DNA of 49,910 bases from a bacterium (GTDB taxonomy: Bacteria; Planctomycetota; Planctomycetia; Pirellulales; Pirellulaceae): the NCBI GenBank assembly GCA_030430075.1, contig JAUIGN010000063.1, positions 1 through 49,910 of the forward strand. Direction: 5' to 3'. Position numbers and translations under genes: made by a program. The notes under the pieces were generated by a model. That model was not told where the DNA came from. It worked only from the letters and a program-made list of their open reading frames with translations, and did not search any database. The first letter of the stretch is position 1. Every line of letters starts with the position of its first letter. This document shows positions 16,098 to 25,700 of this stretch, in pieces.

Positions 16098-16758
16098 CCC
16101 GGATGGTTCAACAGGGCAGTTCGCGGACCAGCATCCGGCGTCCAGCGTGGGTCATACGGGGTGGCCGGATCGTCGATTCATCACCGTCGCTGGCACGCAG
16201 ATTCTTACGCGCAGATTCTCACCGGCGGTCGCCAGGAACGATAGGCTCCCGTGGTGTAAGCATTATCCCCGGACTAGTGCATGAATGAAGGACCATTCAG
16301 TGCGAGCCGTCGTTTCGCGATCGTTTGTGGTGAACTCACCCATCGCGCCGCGGAACTCATCCGGGACGCGCAAGGGTCCGGTTTGCTCGGCGATCAACCG
16401 AACCGGGGCTAACGCCCAACGGCTGATGAATCATCCGTGCTTTTCCCTGTTTCTACGATCCGCCGATGGACTCGGCCGGTCGGGTCACTCGACGTTGCCC
16501 GAGAATCGGTCTCTCGACCAGATTCTGCCGCGAACAATCGTTGCAACCGTTACAAGCGGAAAAATTTACCCATTTTATTCATGTTCCAGCCAGGGGCGTA
16601 CCGAAGAGAAGATTGAGTCGCGGCACGGATTGCCGGCATGGCGCTGGCCCACATCTGGGCACTCCACATGCCGACGACCGCCGCGAAACGAACCGTAGCA
16701 AACAGGACCACCGCTAGAGACCGTGTTTCACGCTCGGCTTGCAAGAGAGGACTACCGT
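16098..16758. other. 660-bp gap carrying a dispersed repeat
   Basis: No convincing gene. The part at 16285-16440 is copy R1 of a ~155-bp repeat found twice more in the window. The rest, including an AT-rich stretch near 16555-16585, shows nothing I can name. Confidence 0.5.
16285..16440. repeat. ~155-bp dispersed imperfect repeat, copy R1
   Basis: It starts with ATGAATGAAGGACCATTCAG, contains TTGTGGTGAACTCACCCA, and ends AACCGGGGCTAACGCCCAAC followed by GGCTGATGAATCATCCG. The end block contains a GATGAATCATC palindrome. Copies R2 (45460-45620) and R3 (47490-47650) keep the same order of blocks at similar spacing. Confidence 0.75.
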
Positions 16759-18651
16759 ATGCGTCGTTTGCCCCGTCACCTGATCACGGCCCTGGGAATC
16801 ACATGGGGAGCCATCGGCGTGCAAAGCACCCTGGTGGCGGCCCCGACGGTCAAACAGGCCCTGGAGCTGAAACCGGTTCAGCCCGACGTCCAGTGTGACA
16901 ATCCAACCGACGCCCAGGAGATTGCCAAGGCCCGGATCGAACCGATCTCCGAGCCCGGAAGGTCGGGGTGGCAGGTCTTCGACAGCCAAGGGCGACTGCT
17001 ACGCCGCTTCGTCGACACCAACGGCGACAAGAAGCTTGATCTCTGGTCGTACTACCAGAACGGGATCGAGGTCTACCGTGACGTGGACGCGGACTTCAAC
17101 GAGAAGGCGGACCAGTACCGTTGGCTGGGCACGGGCGGGTCCCGCTGGGGTAAGGACACGAATGAAGACGGGACGATCGATCGCTGGCACATGATCTCTC
17201 CGGAAGAGGTGACGGCGGAGGTGGTGGCGGCCTTGCGGGATCAAGACGTGGCCCGATTCAAACGGGTCCTGCTCTCCACCAGCGAGCTGAAAGCACTCGG
17301 CCTGGGCAAGGAACGCACGCAGGAAATGGCCGACCGGATCCAAGCCGCGGCGCGGGACTTCGAACGCTTCTCGCGGTCGCGTGCCCTCGTCAAGCCGTCG
17401 GCCCGCTGGATTCACTTTGGGGCCACCCGTCCCGGACTGCTGCCGGCCGGCACGGACGGTTCCAGCCGCGATCTCTTGATCTACGACAACGTGGCCGCGA
17501 TCGTCGACACGGACGGCAAGCATGGCCAGGTCGTGATAGGAACGCTGGTTAATGTGGGCGAACAGGCGTGGCGGGTGATTGACTTACCTTCGGGCGAAGC
17601 CACGGGCGGTTTCTACACATCAATCATCGGCCGCGAAGGGGTCACCGGAAACGTTGATCAGGGCGTCGACCGCCAGATGCAGGATTTACTGACGGAATTG
17701 GAGAAGACCGACCAGGCGCTTACTGCCACGTCCACTCCGCGCGATCTGGCGAAACTGAACCGCCAACGGGCCGATCTGCTGGAAAAACTGGCAAAACAGT
17801 CGGTCAGCCAGAAGGAGCGTGAAACCTGGATCCGCCAATTCGCCGACACGGTCAGCGCCGCCTACCAGTCGGGCGATTATCCCCAGGGGGTCGAGCGGCT
17901 GCGGGCAATGCTGTCCAGCCTCCGCACCGACACGGACAGCACAGATCTGATCGCGTTCGTCACGTTCCGCTACCAAACGGCGCAGTACAGTCACAATCTG
18001 CAAGCACCGAATGCCGACTTCGCCAAGGTCCAAGAGCAGTGGCTAAGCGATCTCAAGAAGTTTGTGAGCCGGTTCCCCAAATCAGCGGATGCCGCCGAGG
18101 CGATGCTGCAGTTGGCCATTGCTCAGGAGTTTGCCGGGAAAGAGGACGAGGCGACCCTCTGGTACGGGCGGATCGCCAAGGACTTCCCCAACCTTCCGGT
18201 CGCCAAAAAAGCGGCCGGCGCCCGCCGCCGCTTGAGCTCGGTGGGCAAAACCCTCTCGTTCCAAGGTACCCGCTCGGACGGCACGACGCTCGACCTGACC
18301 AGCTACCGCGGCAAAGTGGTCCTGATTCACTACTGGGCAACCTGGTGCGAACCCTGCAAAGAAGACATCAAGGTGATTAAGAAAGTCCAGGACCAGTTGG
18401 GCTCACGCGGCTTCACCGCGATCGGGGTCAACCTGGATCACACCAAGGCAGCAATGACGCAATACCAGCAATCGCAACGCATGAACTGGCCCCAGCTCTA
18501 CGAGCCAGGCGGACTGGAGAGCCGGCTGGCCAACGAGCTCGGCGTGGTGACGCTGCCAACCATGCTGCTGATCGACAAGACGGGCCGAGTCGCTCGACGC
18601 AACATCCACAGTGGTGAACTGGAAACGGAGGTGACGCGGTTGCAGAAGTAA
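16759..18651 (+). CDS. Large exported protein with C-terminal TlpA-like thioredoxin domain
   Basis: A 630-residue protein. The start at 16759 is preferred to 16723 because GAGAGGA lies just ahead and a signal peptide follows (HLITALGITWGAIGVQSTLVAAP). Residues about 60-150 contain EF-hand-like or Asp-rich turns, RFVDTNGDKKLDLWSYYQNG and KDTNEDGTIDRWH. The middle (about 330-480) is helical with a TPR/outer-membrane-lipoprotein-like region (KFVSRFPKSADAAEAMLQLAIAQEFAGKEDEATLWYGRI). The C-terminal domain (about 495-628) is a redoxin: HYWATWCEPCKEDI with Cys530/Cys533, GVNLDHTKA, and TLPTMLLIDKTGRV with the cis-Pro. It probably acts outside the cytoplasm in thiol redox or stress response. Confidence 0.85.
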   Translation: MRRLPRHLITALGITWGAIGVQSTLVAAPTVKQALELKPVQPDVQCDNPTDAQEIAKARIEPISEPGRSGWQVFDSQGRLLRRFVDTNGDKKLDLWSYYQNGIEVYRDVDADFNEKADQYRWLGTGGSRWGKDTNEDGTIDRWHMISPEEVTAEVVAALRDQDVARFKRVLLSTSELKALGLGKERTQEMADRIQAAARDFERFSRSRALVKPSARWIHFGATRPGLLPAGTDGSSRDLLIYDNVAAIVDTDGKHGQVVIGTLVNVGEQAWRVIDLPSGEATGGFYTSIIGREGVTGNVDQGVDRQMQDLLTELEKTDQALTATSTPRDLAKLNRQRADLLEKLAKQSVSQKERETWIRQFADTVSAAYQSGDYPQGVERLRAMLSSLRTDTDSTDLIAFVTFRYQTAQYSHNLQAPNADFAKVQEQWLSDLKKFVSRFPKSADAAEAMLQLAIAQEFAGKEDEATLWYGRIAKDFPNLPVAKKAAGARRRLSSVGKTLSFQGTRSDGTTLDLTSYRGKVVLIHYWATWCEPCKEDIKVIKKVQDQLGSRGFTAIGVNLDHTKAAMTQYQQSQRMNWPQLYEPGGLESRLANELGVVTLPTMLLIDKTGRVARRNIHSGELETEVTRLQK

Positions 18652-18951
18652 GGCGCCGATCGTCAGCAGCGAAGCGGGGGAGAGACCACCCCAAGACGGG
18701 CCGGGGGAACTGCGGTTGGATGTAAGAACCACCATTCTCCGCCCCCGAGCCTTGTAAGGCTTACAACGGGCGTGTCGAGATTAACGATTGAGGTAGCATT
18801 GCGAGCAAGGAGTTTTCGGGAAGAAATGACGATTGTGCGACCTGAAGTCCGGTTTCATGGAATTCGGCACGTAACTCGCATCAAGGGCCTGGCACGATGT
18901 CGTGCGGTCGGCGGACGGCATGAGTTTCAGGATGAAACCAGCGAGCGTCCC
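18652..18951. other. 300-bp gap, no recognised feature
   Basis: Only a short inverted match (GCCTTGTAAGGC) near 18750 stands out. An ATG at 18772 could extend the next gene upstream, but that extension is not protein-like. Confidence 0.4.
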
Positions 18952-19233
18952 ATGATGTGGCTCAACAATGTGTCGGTGATCGTGTGCGTTACGGTCCTCG
19001 TTCAAATCGCCGGAATCGTGAGTATGGCGATTGCTCGGATCAGCCAGTGCTCGGCAAAGAAATGCCGGTATGAGGCCTTCTTCTTCGCCTCGCTCCTGCT
19101 GGTCGGCCTGTTTAGCGCGCTGATGATCGGATCGAGCACCGACTGCAGCGTGTTCTGCGCCGTCACACTGCCGGTGATGGTGGTCGGGGCCACGCTGGAG
19201 CTTCGCCCAACCTCACCAGAAACTCCATTCTAA
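18952..19233 (+). CDS. Small membrane protein of unknown function
   Basis: A 93-residue protein beginning MMWLNNVSVIVCVTVLVQIAGIV. Three hydrophobic segments are visible: about 5-27, 44-62 (FFFASLLLVGLFSALMIG) and 64-82 (VFCAVTLPVMVVGATLEL). Four Cys are present, two in a SQCSAKKCR loop. The ATG at 18952 was chosen because the membrane segment starts there; no strong ribosome-binding site is seen. No family is recognised. Confidence 0.5.
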   Translation: MMWLNNVSVIVCVTVLVQIAGIVSMAIARISQCSAKKCRYEAFFFASLLLVGLFSALMIGSSTDCSVFCAVTLPVMVVGATLELRPTSPETPF

Positions 19234-19669
19234 CGCCATTCTTGGCGGACGTTGGCCTCCTGCGGTGCCGGCGAATGACTGCGAATGCCGCAATTCTGAG
19301 GCGATTCTGAGGTGCTGCGCGCGAAATCCCCCAGAACATCGTCAAAATCGAAAAAAACCTACCTATCCGCACGATCCGTAACCGACAAATGGTATCAGGC
19401 AGAAAAAGTCTGAGATCAAGGTTGCGCGGGGGGGACATCTCGCGACCGTGACGAGAGCGTCGTCGCCTGACGGCGTCCCATCCCCTTACCATTCTTGGTG
19501 CCAAACAGTCTGCTTCACCCATCCTGGGTGTGATCGAAACTAGTCGATGAATTCCCGCAGACCCTTTGTTCACTCGGGTTACCACATGCACCCAGCAGGT
19601 TGTGGTAGACGGATGCCCGGTGAAGGACCAGCGGACCACAAGCACAGAAAGATTGCTAGGAGGTCAGCC
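19234..19669. other. 430-bp gap upstream of the BON protein
   Basis: It holds an A-rich stretch near 19345-19360 and otherwise nothing recognisable. It should contain the BON-gene promoter. The ribosome-binding site AGGAGGT at 19659-19665 sets the downstream start. Confidence 0.4.
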
Positions 19670-21247
19670 ATGCGACGTTTCTTTTTCGGTTTGGCGGTAT
19701 TCGCCCTGGCGGCACCCGTGCCGCTACTTGCGGAAACCACCGATCGTCAAATCGCACAGCAGATTGTGAAACAACTGAAGAGCCAGAAGGAAGCTGGCCA
19801 ACTGAAGGGGTTCAACCTGGACTTGCAGGTTGAAGAAGGGGCCGTGTACTTGAGCGGCTTCGTGACCGAGCCCGAACAGCGGCGGAAGGCCGTTGATGCG
19901 GCCCGGCGCGTCGAAGGCGTGACGCAGGTCTTCAATGAGATCGAAATCAAGCCGTCCGCCCTCAAGCCACTTAGCGAACCGAAGCCGATCGTGGCGGCGG
20001 ACACTTCAAAGGCGAAGGACATTAGCGAAACGTTGGCAACGGCACCGCAACCGCCGGCCGTCGACGTCGAAGCGGAAGCCGAGCCGGCCGCGGAAACCGC
20101 CGACATCAGCACGATGTTGACGGGCGTCGTGACCAACCAGGCTCCCGTCAAGCAGGAGGACGACGGGATTCCGGAGAATGTCTTCCGCACGCCGCAGCTC
20201 GCGACAACGAACGATGCCCCGGTGGTCCAACCGGCCGCGACTCCGCAGGCTGATACTTCGCGAGAGATCGCCGACAAGCTGATCGGCACCTACCGCCAGG
20301 CCATGGAACAGGGCGACCTGGACGGCTTCGGCGTGGACGTGCAGGTCGACCAGGGAATTGTGGAATTGAACGGCACGGTCGCCGATGCCGCCCAGATGAA
20401 CTACGCGATCGAGGTCGCTCGCCACATCCGGGGCGTCAAGGAGGTGGTCAACGGCCTGGACATCACCCCCGCTTTCAATTCCCAGCTCGTCTCGCACGAA
20501 GGTTCGGACGAGGGCGTACAGCACGCATTTCGTCAGCAAGCGAATCAGCCCGCGGGTCGCTCGGAAGCCGAGCGGATTGCGAAGGAAGTTGTCGCCGGTC
20601 TGCAGCAGCAGAAGGCCGAAGGCTTGCTGAGCAACTTCGGGATCGACGTCCAGGTCGATCAACGAGTGGTCTGGATGTCCGGCTACGTGAAGAACGCCGA
20701 ACAACACGCTCGGGCACTGGAGATCGCCCGCTACGTTCCCGGAGTGGAAAAAGTGGTCAACGACCTGCAGATCCGCGAGCAAGCGACCACACTGCGTCCC
20801 GTAAATGCCACAGCGACGCCAGCAGTGCCAGCAGCGGGTACGGTGGGCCAAGCGTTCCCTGGCCAGCAGTTGGTGCCGGTTCAGTATCTGCCGGCCCCCG
20901 CCGTGCAGCCGGCCCCCCAGACGCCGGTTGCGTTCGCCCCAGCTCGCCCCGTCAACCACACGATGGTGCAGCCGGGCCAGCCGGTGCCGATGACCGGAAA
21001 CGCGGGTGTGGGGATTGCCCCGGCACGTTTCGACCACCCGCAGATGCCCGGTTATGCCTGGCCGAGCTACGCGGCGTACCCGAACTACGGGGCGGTCACT
21101 TACCCGAAGCAGTACTCGGCAAGTGCCTGGCCATACATCGGGCCGTTCTACCCCTACCCGCAGGTCCCGTTGGGCTGGAGACGGGTCACGCTGGAGTGGG
21201 ACGACGGTTGGTGGAACTTGAAATTCAAGAACACCCACATGCACTAG
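19670..21247 (+). CDS. Exported protein with three BON domains
   Basis: A 525-residue protein whose start is fixed by a perfect AGGAGGT 4-5 bp ahead of the ATG. The signal peptide is FFFGLAVFALAAPVPLLAE. BON domains lie at about 23-93, 196-266 and 297-368; each shows the pattern of a helix, then L.V.V..G.V.L.G.V......A...A....GV..V.N.L.I (for example VDVQVDQGIVELNGTV and IDVQVDQRVVWMSGYV). They are separated by Ala/Pro/Thr-rich linkers. The tail from about 380 is Pro/Gln/Tyr-rich and ends GWRRVTLEWDDGWWNLKFKN, a tail type seen in other planctomycete exported proteins. BON domains bind phospholipid or other periplasmic ligands. A terminator follows 27 bp after the stop. Confidence 0.9.
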   Translation: MRRFFFGLAVFALAAPVPLLAETTDRQIAQQIVKQLKSQKEAGQLKGFNLDLQVEEGAVYLSGFVTEPEQRRKAVDAARRVEGVTQVFNEIEIKPSALKPLSEPKPIVAADTSKAKDISETLATAPQPPAVDVEAEAEPAAETADISTMLTGVVTNQAPVKQEDDGIPENVFRTPQLATTNDAPVVQPAATPQADTSREIADKLIGTYRQAMEQGDLDGFGVDVQVDQGIVELNGTVADAAQMNYAIEVARHIRGVKEVVNGLDITPAFNSQLVSHEGSDEGVQHAFRQQANQPAGRSEAERIAKEVVAGLQQQKAEGLLSNFGIDVQVDQRVVWMSGYVKNAEQHARALEIARYVPGVEKVVNDLQIREQATTLRPVNATATPAVPAAGTVGQAFPGQQLVPVQYLPAPAVQPAPQTPVAFAPARPVNHTMVQPGQPVPMTGNAGVGIAPARFDHPQMPGYAWPSYAAYPNYGAVTYPKQYSASAWPYIGPFYPYPQVPLGWRRVTLEWDDGWWNLKFKNTHMH

Positions 21248-21274
21248 GCCTTGCCTAAGACTGATTAGCAATCG

Positions 21275-21304
21275 CCCCGCACTGCTCGCAGTGCGGGGTT
21301 TTTT
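21275..21304 (+). terminator. Rho-independent terminator after the BON gene
   Basis: Perfect 11-bp arms CCCCGCACTGC and GCAGTGCGGGG with a 2-nt TC spacer, followed by TTTTTT. It lies 27 bp after the stop codon. Confidence 0.95.
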
Positions 21305-21483
21305 ACTTCTTGCTCAGCGAATCTCAGAATTTCCGGCATTACCGGAAAAATCCGCAAGTTCCGCCCAGATTGACACGATATAAGAGAGCTAGAAACCTGA
21401 AGTGGTCCGGGGACTGACGTAGGTTGGTCTTCAAGCAACCAAAAAACTCAGGCGGGAAACCGTCCTCGCAAGGAAGTGAATCG

Positions 21484-22059
21484 ATGTCTTACCGTTCGAT
21501 GAGTGGATGCCTTGGCCTGTTCTTTGCCGTCCTGGCGTTGACCAATACCGGGTGCGTTGGCATCACGACCGGGCCGTCACTCGGTATCTTCAGTATCCCG
21601 GTCCCGGTGAGTCCCTATTTCCAGGATGAAGCGGAAGACAAGTACTGGATCGAAGAACGCTACGAATCGGTTCCCATCCTGGGGCCCTTGACGGCCGGCG
21701 GACCGGCCACCGCCCTGGATCCGCCCAGCGATGACGAAGTGATCCGAGCGATGGAGCGGGCCCGCAACTTTGAAGGGGGCCTGCCATTCCTGCATGAGAA
21801 GCAATGGAACAACGTCCGGATCGTCAAGACGAAGATCTCCGATTATGTCGATCCGCCCCGCTTCTACCCGTTGATCGGCCCGGCTCAACTGCACCATGCT
21901 CACTACAAGTGCACGGTCTACTTCACCGAGGTGACGCGTGTCGGCTGGCCAGTGCCCCACAAGCTGGTCAATGAGGATGCCATCGAAGTCATCTACATCG
22001 ACCACAACCACTTCCACATGGTCGGCAACGTCGACGTCGGCAAGAACGCCCCGTACTAA
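21484..22059 (+). CDS. Conserved planctomycete lipoprotein of unknown function
   Basis: A 191-residue protein; the ATG at 21484 follows GGAAGTG. The N-terminus is a lipoprotein signal: hydrophobic LGLFFAVLALTNTGC, with LTNTGC as a plausible lipobox. The mature protein has a conserved-looking core, EDKYWIEERYESVPILGPLTAGGPA, DPPSDDEVIRAMERA, and a C-terminal part with YKCTVYFTEVTRVGWPVPHKLVNEDAIEVIYIDHNHFHMVGN. I have no function for it. It sits alone between two terminators. Confidence 0.8.
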   Translation: MSYRSMSGCLGLFFAVLALTNTGCVGITTGPSLGIFSIPVPVSPYFQDEAEDKYWIEERYESVPILGPLTAGGPATALDPPSDDEVIRAMERARNFEGGLPFLHEKQWNNVRIVKTKISDYVDPPRFYPLIGPAQLHHAHYKCTVYFTEVTRVGWPVPHKLVNEDAIEVIYIDHNHFHMVGNVDVGKNAPY

Positions 22060-22091
22060 GTCGAGCAACTCAGCATGGTGGGGAACCGGTG

Positions 22092-22126
22092 AAGGCCTGC
22101 GGACAATTTCCGCAGGCCTTTCTTTG
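22092..22126 (+). terminator. Rho-independent terminator after the lipoprotein gene
   Basis: Arms AAGGCCTGCGGA and TCCGCAGGCCTT around a 5-nt loop, followed by TCTTT. It starts 33 bp after the stop. Confidence 0.9.
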
Positions 22127-22227
22127 ACCCTGGCAAGGAAACGAGGGAGCCGCAACGTCCCGTATTCCATTCCCGCAGGTCATGTGGTCCATCCGCGCAC
22201 TCCGCGCGCCGGTCACTGCGTGAGACC

Positions 22228-22716
22228 CTAACGCGCCCGGCCGATCGTTTGCAGGGCTTTGGTTGCCAACCTGGCCAGGCGGGCATCCGCATCACGGCTC
22301 GCCGCTTCCAACGCCGCACTCGCCTCGATTGCCTGAGGGCCGATCTTGCCCAAGGCCCAGGCGGCCCGCTGCCGGACGCTCGAATCCCGGTTCTCCGCAA
22401 CAGCAACCCCCAGGGCACGGCTCCAAGGGCTGGCTGCTGTGCCCAAGCGGCCTAACAGGGTGGCGGCCCAGTAGCCGGCCAATCCCGGACGCTGGAGTGC
22501 AGTCGCCAACTGCGGACCAACTTCCCGCGGTGGCGGGCCGAGTCCTTCCAGGGCCGCATTGGCCGCCTCCCGGACCTGCTCGTCCGCGTCCTCGCAGGCC
22601 ATCACGAGGGGGATTACGGCCAGGCCGCCCCCTTCATGCAATAGCGACTCCGCGGCAGCGCGCCGCCGAGCAACCTCCGGCGATTTCAGCTCGGCTGCAA
22701 TGGAATCGGCATCCAT
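22228..22716 (-). CDS. HEAT-repeat protein
   Basis: A 162-residue protein; GGGAG precedes the ATG at 22716. It consists of four to five paired-helix HEAT/PBS-lyase-type repeats, with the pattern A....L....VR..AA.AL..LG (VREAANAALEGLG, VRQRAAWALGKIG, DARLARLATKALQTIG). Such proteins form curved protein-binding scaffolds. It lies 51 bp downstream of the large CHAT gene on the same strand, so a shared transcript is likely. By context it could be a sensor, substrate or inhibitor of the CHAT protein; that role is inference. Confidence 0.9.
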   Translation of the reverse strand: MDADSIAAELKSPEVARRRAAAESLLHEGGGLAVIPLVMACEDADEQVREAANAALEGLGPPPREVGPQLATALQRPGLAGYWAATLLGRLGTAASPWSRALGVAVAENRDSSVRQRAAWALGKIGPQAIEASAALEAASRDADARLARLATKALQTIGRAR

Positions 22717-22767
22717 GGCTTCTCCCTTCGGCGCATCGACGACCGTGAAATTCCGTTCAACATCCGT

Positions 22768-25700
22768 TCACCCTTCCGCGCCCGATTCACCGTACTTGAG
22801 CTGGAAATTGGTGTTGCCATAGTGGATGTAGTCGGCCCAGTCGATTGAATCTTTGAAATCTTCTGCGACCTTCTTGCGGGCACTGAGGACCCCTTCTCCG
22901 ACCGTCTTTCCAGCAGAGACGGTTTCATAAAAGGTACGCGAAAACAGGGCGGCCGTGTCATCGCGAACCGGCCAATACGTGCCCACGAACTGGGCGATGC
23001 CTCCCCGCAGAAAGGCTTCCGCCAGGCTGACGCTACGCTCGATCCGTGACGCGTCAACCGCCTGCCGTCGCGACCTGCCAGCAGTTGCCGGTTCGCCGCC
23101 AATCACCCGCCCGCCGCGAACACGGCCTGCCTCGCAGGCATTGAAGAAGATCAACGCCGGCAACTGTTCGAGGTTCACCAGGTCCTGGCCGCTCACGACG
23201 CCATCGCTGCAGACGATGCCGCTGCGACCGGGCTCCAGCGGATCGAAGAAAGCGTGCCCCGCGTAGTGAATTACGTCGAATTGACCGCTTCGCATTCTCG
23301 CCAGCACCCGTTCGCGTGTCGCCTCCGCGCCGTCGATGACCGTGGTCTTGACTTTCGAGATGCTTTTCAGGGCCTGCAGGATCGCGCTCGCTTCGGTCAC
23401 GGTTCCCTTGAGGTCTTCGGTCGGGTTGACGATCAACAGGATGTCGAGCATCTCGTCGCTCATGCGATGTTCAAGCCATTTGGCGATCGACAGATTCTGG
23501 GCCAGGTAACGACGGCTGACTCCGTGTTCCAGGGCAGGGAACCTGTTCCCGATACGCAGCGACTCCCACGGGATGCGCGAGGCCTGGGTATCATGGATCA
23601 CCGACCAGTGGGAAGCGGCGATGGTCGGATCTTCGAGCAATCGCCGCAGGGATTGCGGCAGAACGAGCTCTGCCAATTCACGTCCGAACGCTTCCATATC
23701 GGTCACGCCAACGGGCGCATCGGGATCCAGGCGTTCCAGCAGTGCATCCACATCGTCCACGGGAAGCTCATGGCGCGTGGCGAATACGGAGGCTTTGCCG
23801 CTGGGTGACAACACGGAGGCCACCAGCGTGGTCGGAGGCGGCGCGACGTCCGTCAGCGGATCACCCTCGGCCGCCGAGCCCTCAATCCGTACAGAGAGGT
23901 AGGTCGGCTCTTCGCTCTCCGGCCGACCTGCCGGCGGTCGCCTCGACGTGACCTCGACATCCGGCGGCTCGTAATAGCGCTCGTCCAGTGTCACTTCCAT
24001 CTCATCGAACAGATCGGTCGCCGCCAAGCGCAGGACGCGTTCGCGCATCTCCTGGTAGCGGCGCGCGTCCATCTCGCAGAGAATCACGCGGCGGAAACGG
24101 TGCTGATCGTCAATCGACAGCAGGCCTTCAACGAAGCCTTGCATCAAGTGCTGGAGTGAGCTGCCGATCGGCTCCCCGGATCCGCCTCCCATCATCACGG
24201 TCGCCAGCTCTTCGACGCCCGAACGGACCAGGGTGCGGACGATGTTCTTGGCGACGAACTGCTGCACCGAACCGGGATCTTCGCGAAACCGATCGAACTG
24301 CCCCAGGCCGGCAAAGACCACGAAATCAGCCCGCAGCAGGTTGCGACCGGTAGGCAAAACGGAGATCCGGCCCACCTCGCCGCTGAACAGGCGCCGCGAG
24401 AAGAACTCGGTCAGCGTTCCGTTCAGTTCACGATCCAAAGCCAGCGCCGGGCCGGAAGGTGCGACATTCTCGAACACGCCAATCACGTAAGCTCGGCACG
24501 GCACATTGAGGATGCTGCCTTGCACCATCTCGACGTCCATGCGATGCAACCTGCGCCGCCCGACGGTCACGCCTCGCAATTTCGTGCCGCGCCCCCCAAC
24601 CAATTCGACCGGTGCCGCAGCAGGCTGGGCGGCCGACGGTTGGATCGCCTGCGGCTGGACGGCAATCCCGCTTAGGCTCGTATTGAACATCGACTCCAGG
24701 GCGGCCCGCTGTTCGCCGGCGGCCAACGCGCTGCCCTGGCGGCTGCCAAAGATCTCTTCTTTTTTCAGGTTGGTGTCGGTGAACGTGCGTGGTGCCGAAC
24801 GGCGGCGGGGCGGTTCGGCCGCCAACTCGTTGGTCGCACCATGGTCGATCAGGTCGCCCACTGCCCGGGCCACCGATGCGAAGCTGAGAATGCCCGAATG
24901 ACTGGCCTCGACATAGCGTGTCGGCACGCCTGGAAGTAGCGCGAAATTCAGGGGGACGGTCCCGTCCCCGTCCGTCGTCGAGACATAGGTGAACTCCGTC
25001 TCGTCCGCTCGCTGGCGAAGATCGGTCACCGTCTCCTGACCACATCCGGCAATCAAATGGAACCGGTCGTCGTTCGGCTCCGGGCGAGCCCATCGGCGCT
25101 GGACGTCGGGGGCCGCCTCGAGGTGTTTCCGCAGTGGCCGGACCGGCCGCAACGGCCAGCTCGTGAGGTCATACAGATCGAAGCTGTCGAAGACGTCGGG
25201 ATGGGGCAGCAACTGATAAACGCTCGGGAACGTACGAAAGACGGTTGTCGTCAACTGCTCTGCGGTGTGATTGGGATCCAGTTTTGCGACCAGCCGCACC
25301 GTCGAATTGATCGCTCGAAGAACCTGCACCGGGCCGAACGAGCCCCGGTTCGGCGTGGCAATCATGACCAGGCGATGGATGTCGGCGCCGTGGCTGAGAG
25401 CAGCCCGGGTAACCAACCCTCCCATGCTATGTGCCACGACGCAGATCTTGCGGTTGGGTTCGCGTTGCTTGAGCTGCCCGATCCGCGTGGCCAGTTCTTG
25501 CCCCAGATCGTCAATGCTCTTCCGCCAATCGTAGTAGTGGTCGTCCACCTGGTAACCGGCCCATTGCAGGCGCAGGCGGAGGGGGGCGTAGACCGCGGGA
25601 ATCGTATCGAGGGCCGTGATGTTCTGCCGTGCTCGCAAGGCAATCTTGGTCGTGTGCCCGCGGCCGATCGAGATCGGGTCGAACCAGATCGTGTCACGCC

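Noticed and set aside
20006..21271. Minus-strand open frame of 421 codons opposite the BON gene
   Set aside because: It is antisense to three BON domains with a perfect ribosome-binding site, and the product looks like a GC-frame shadow.
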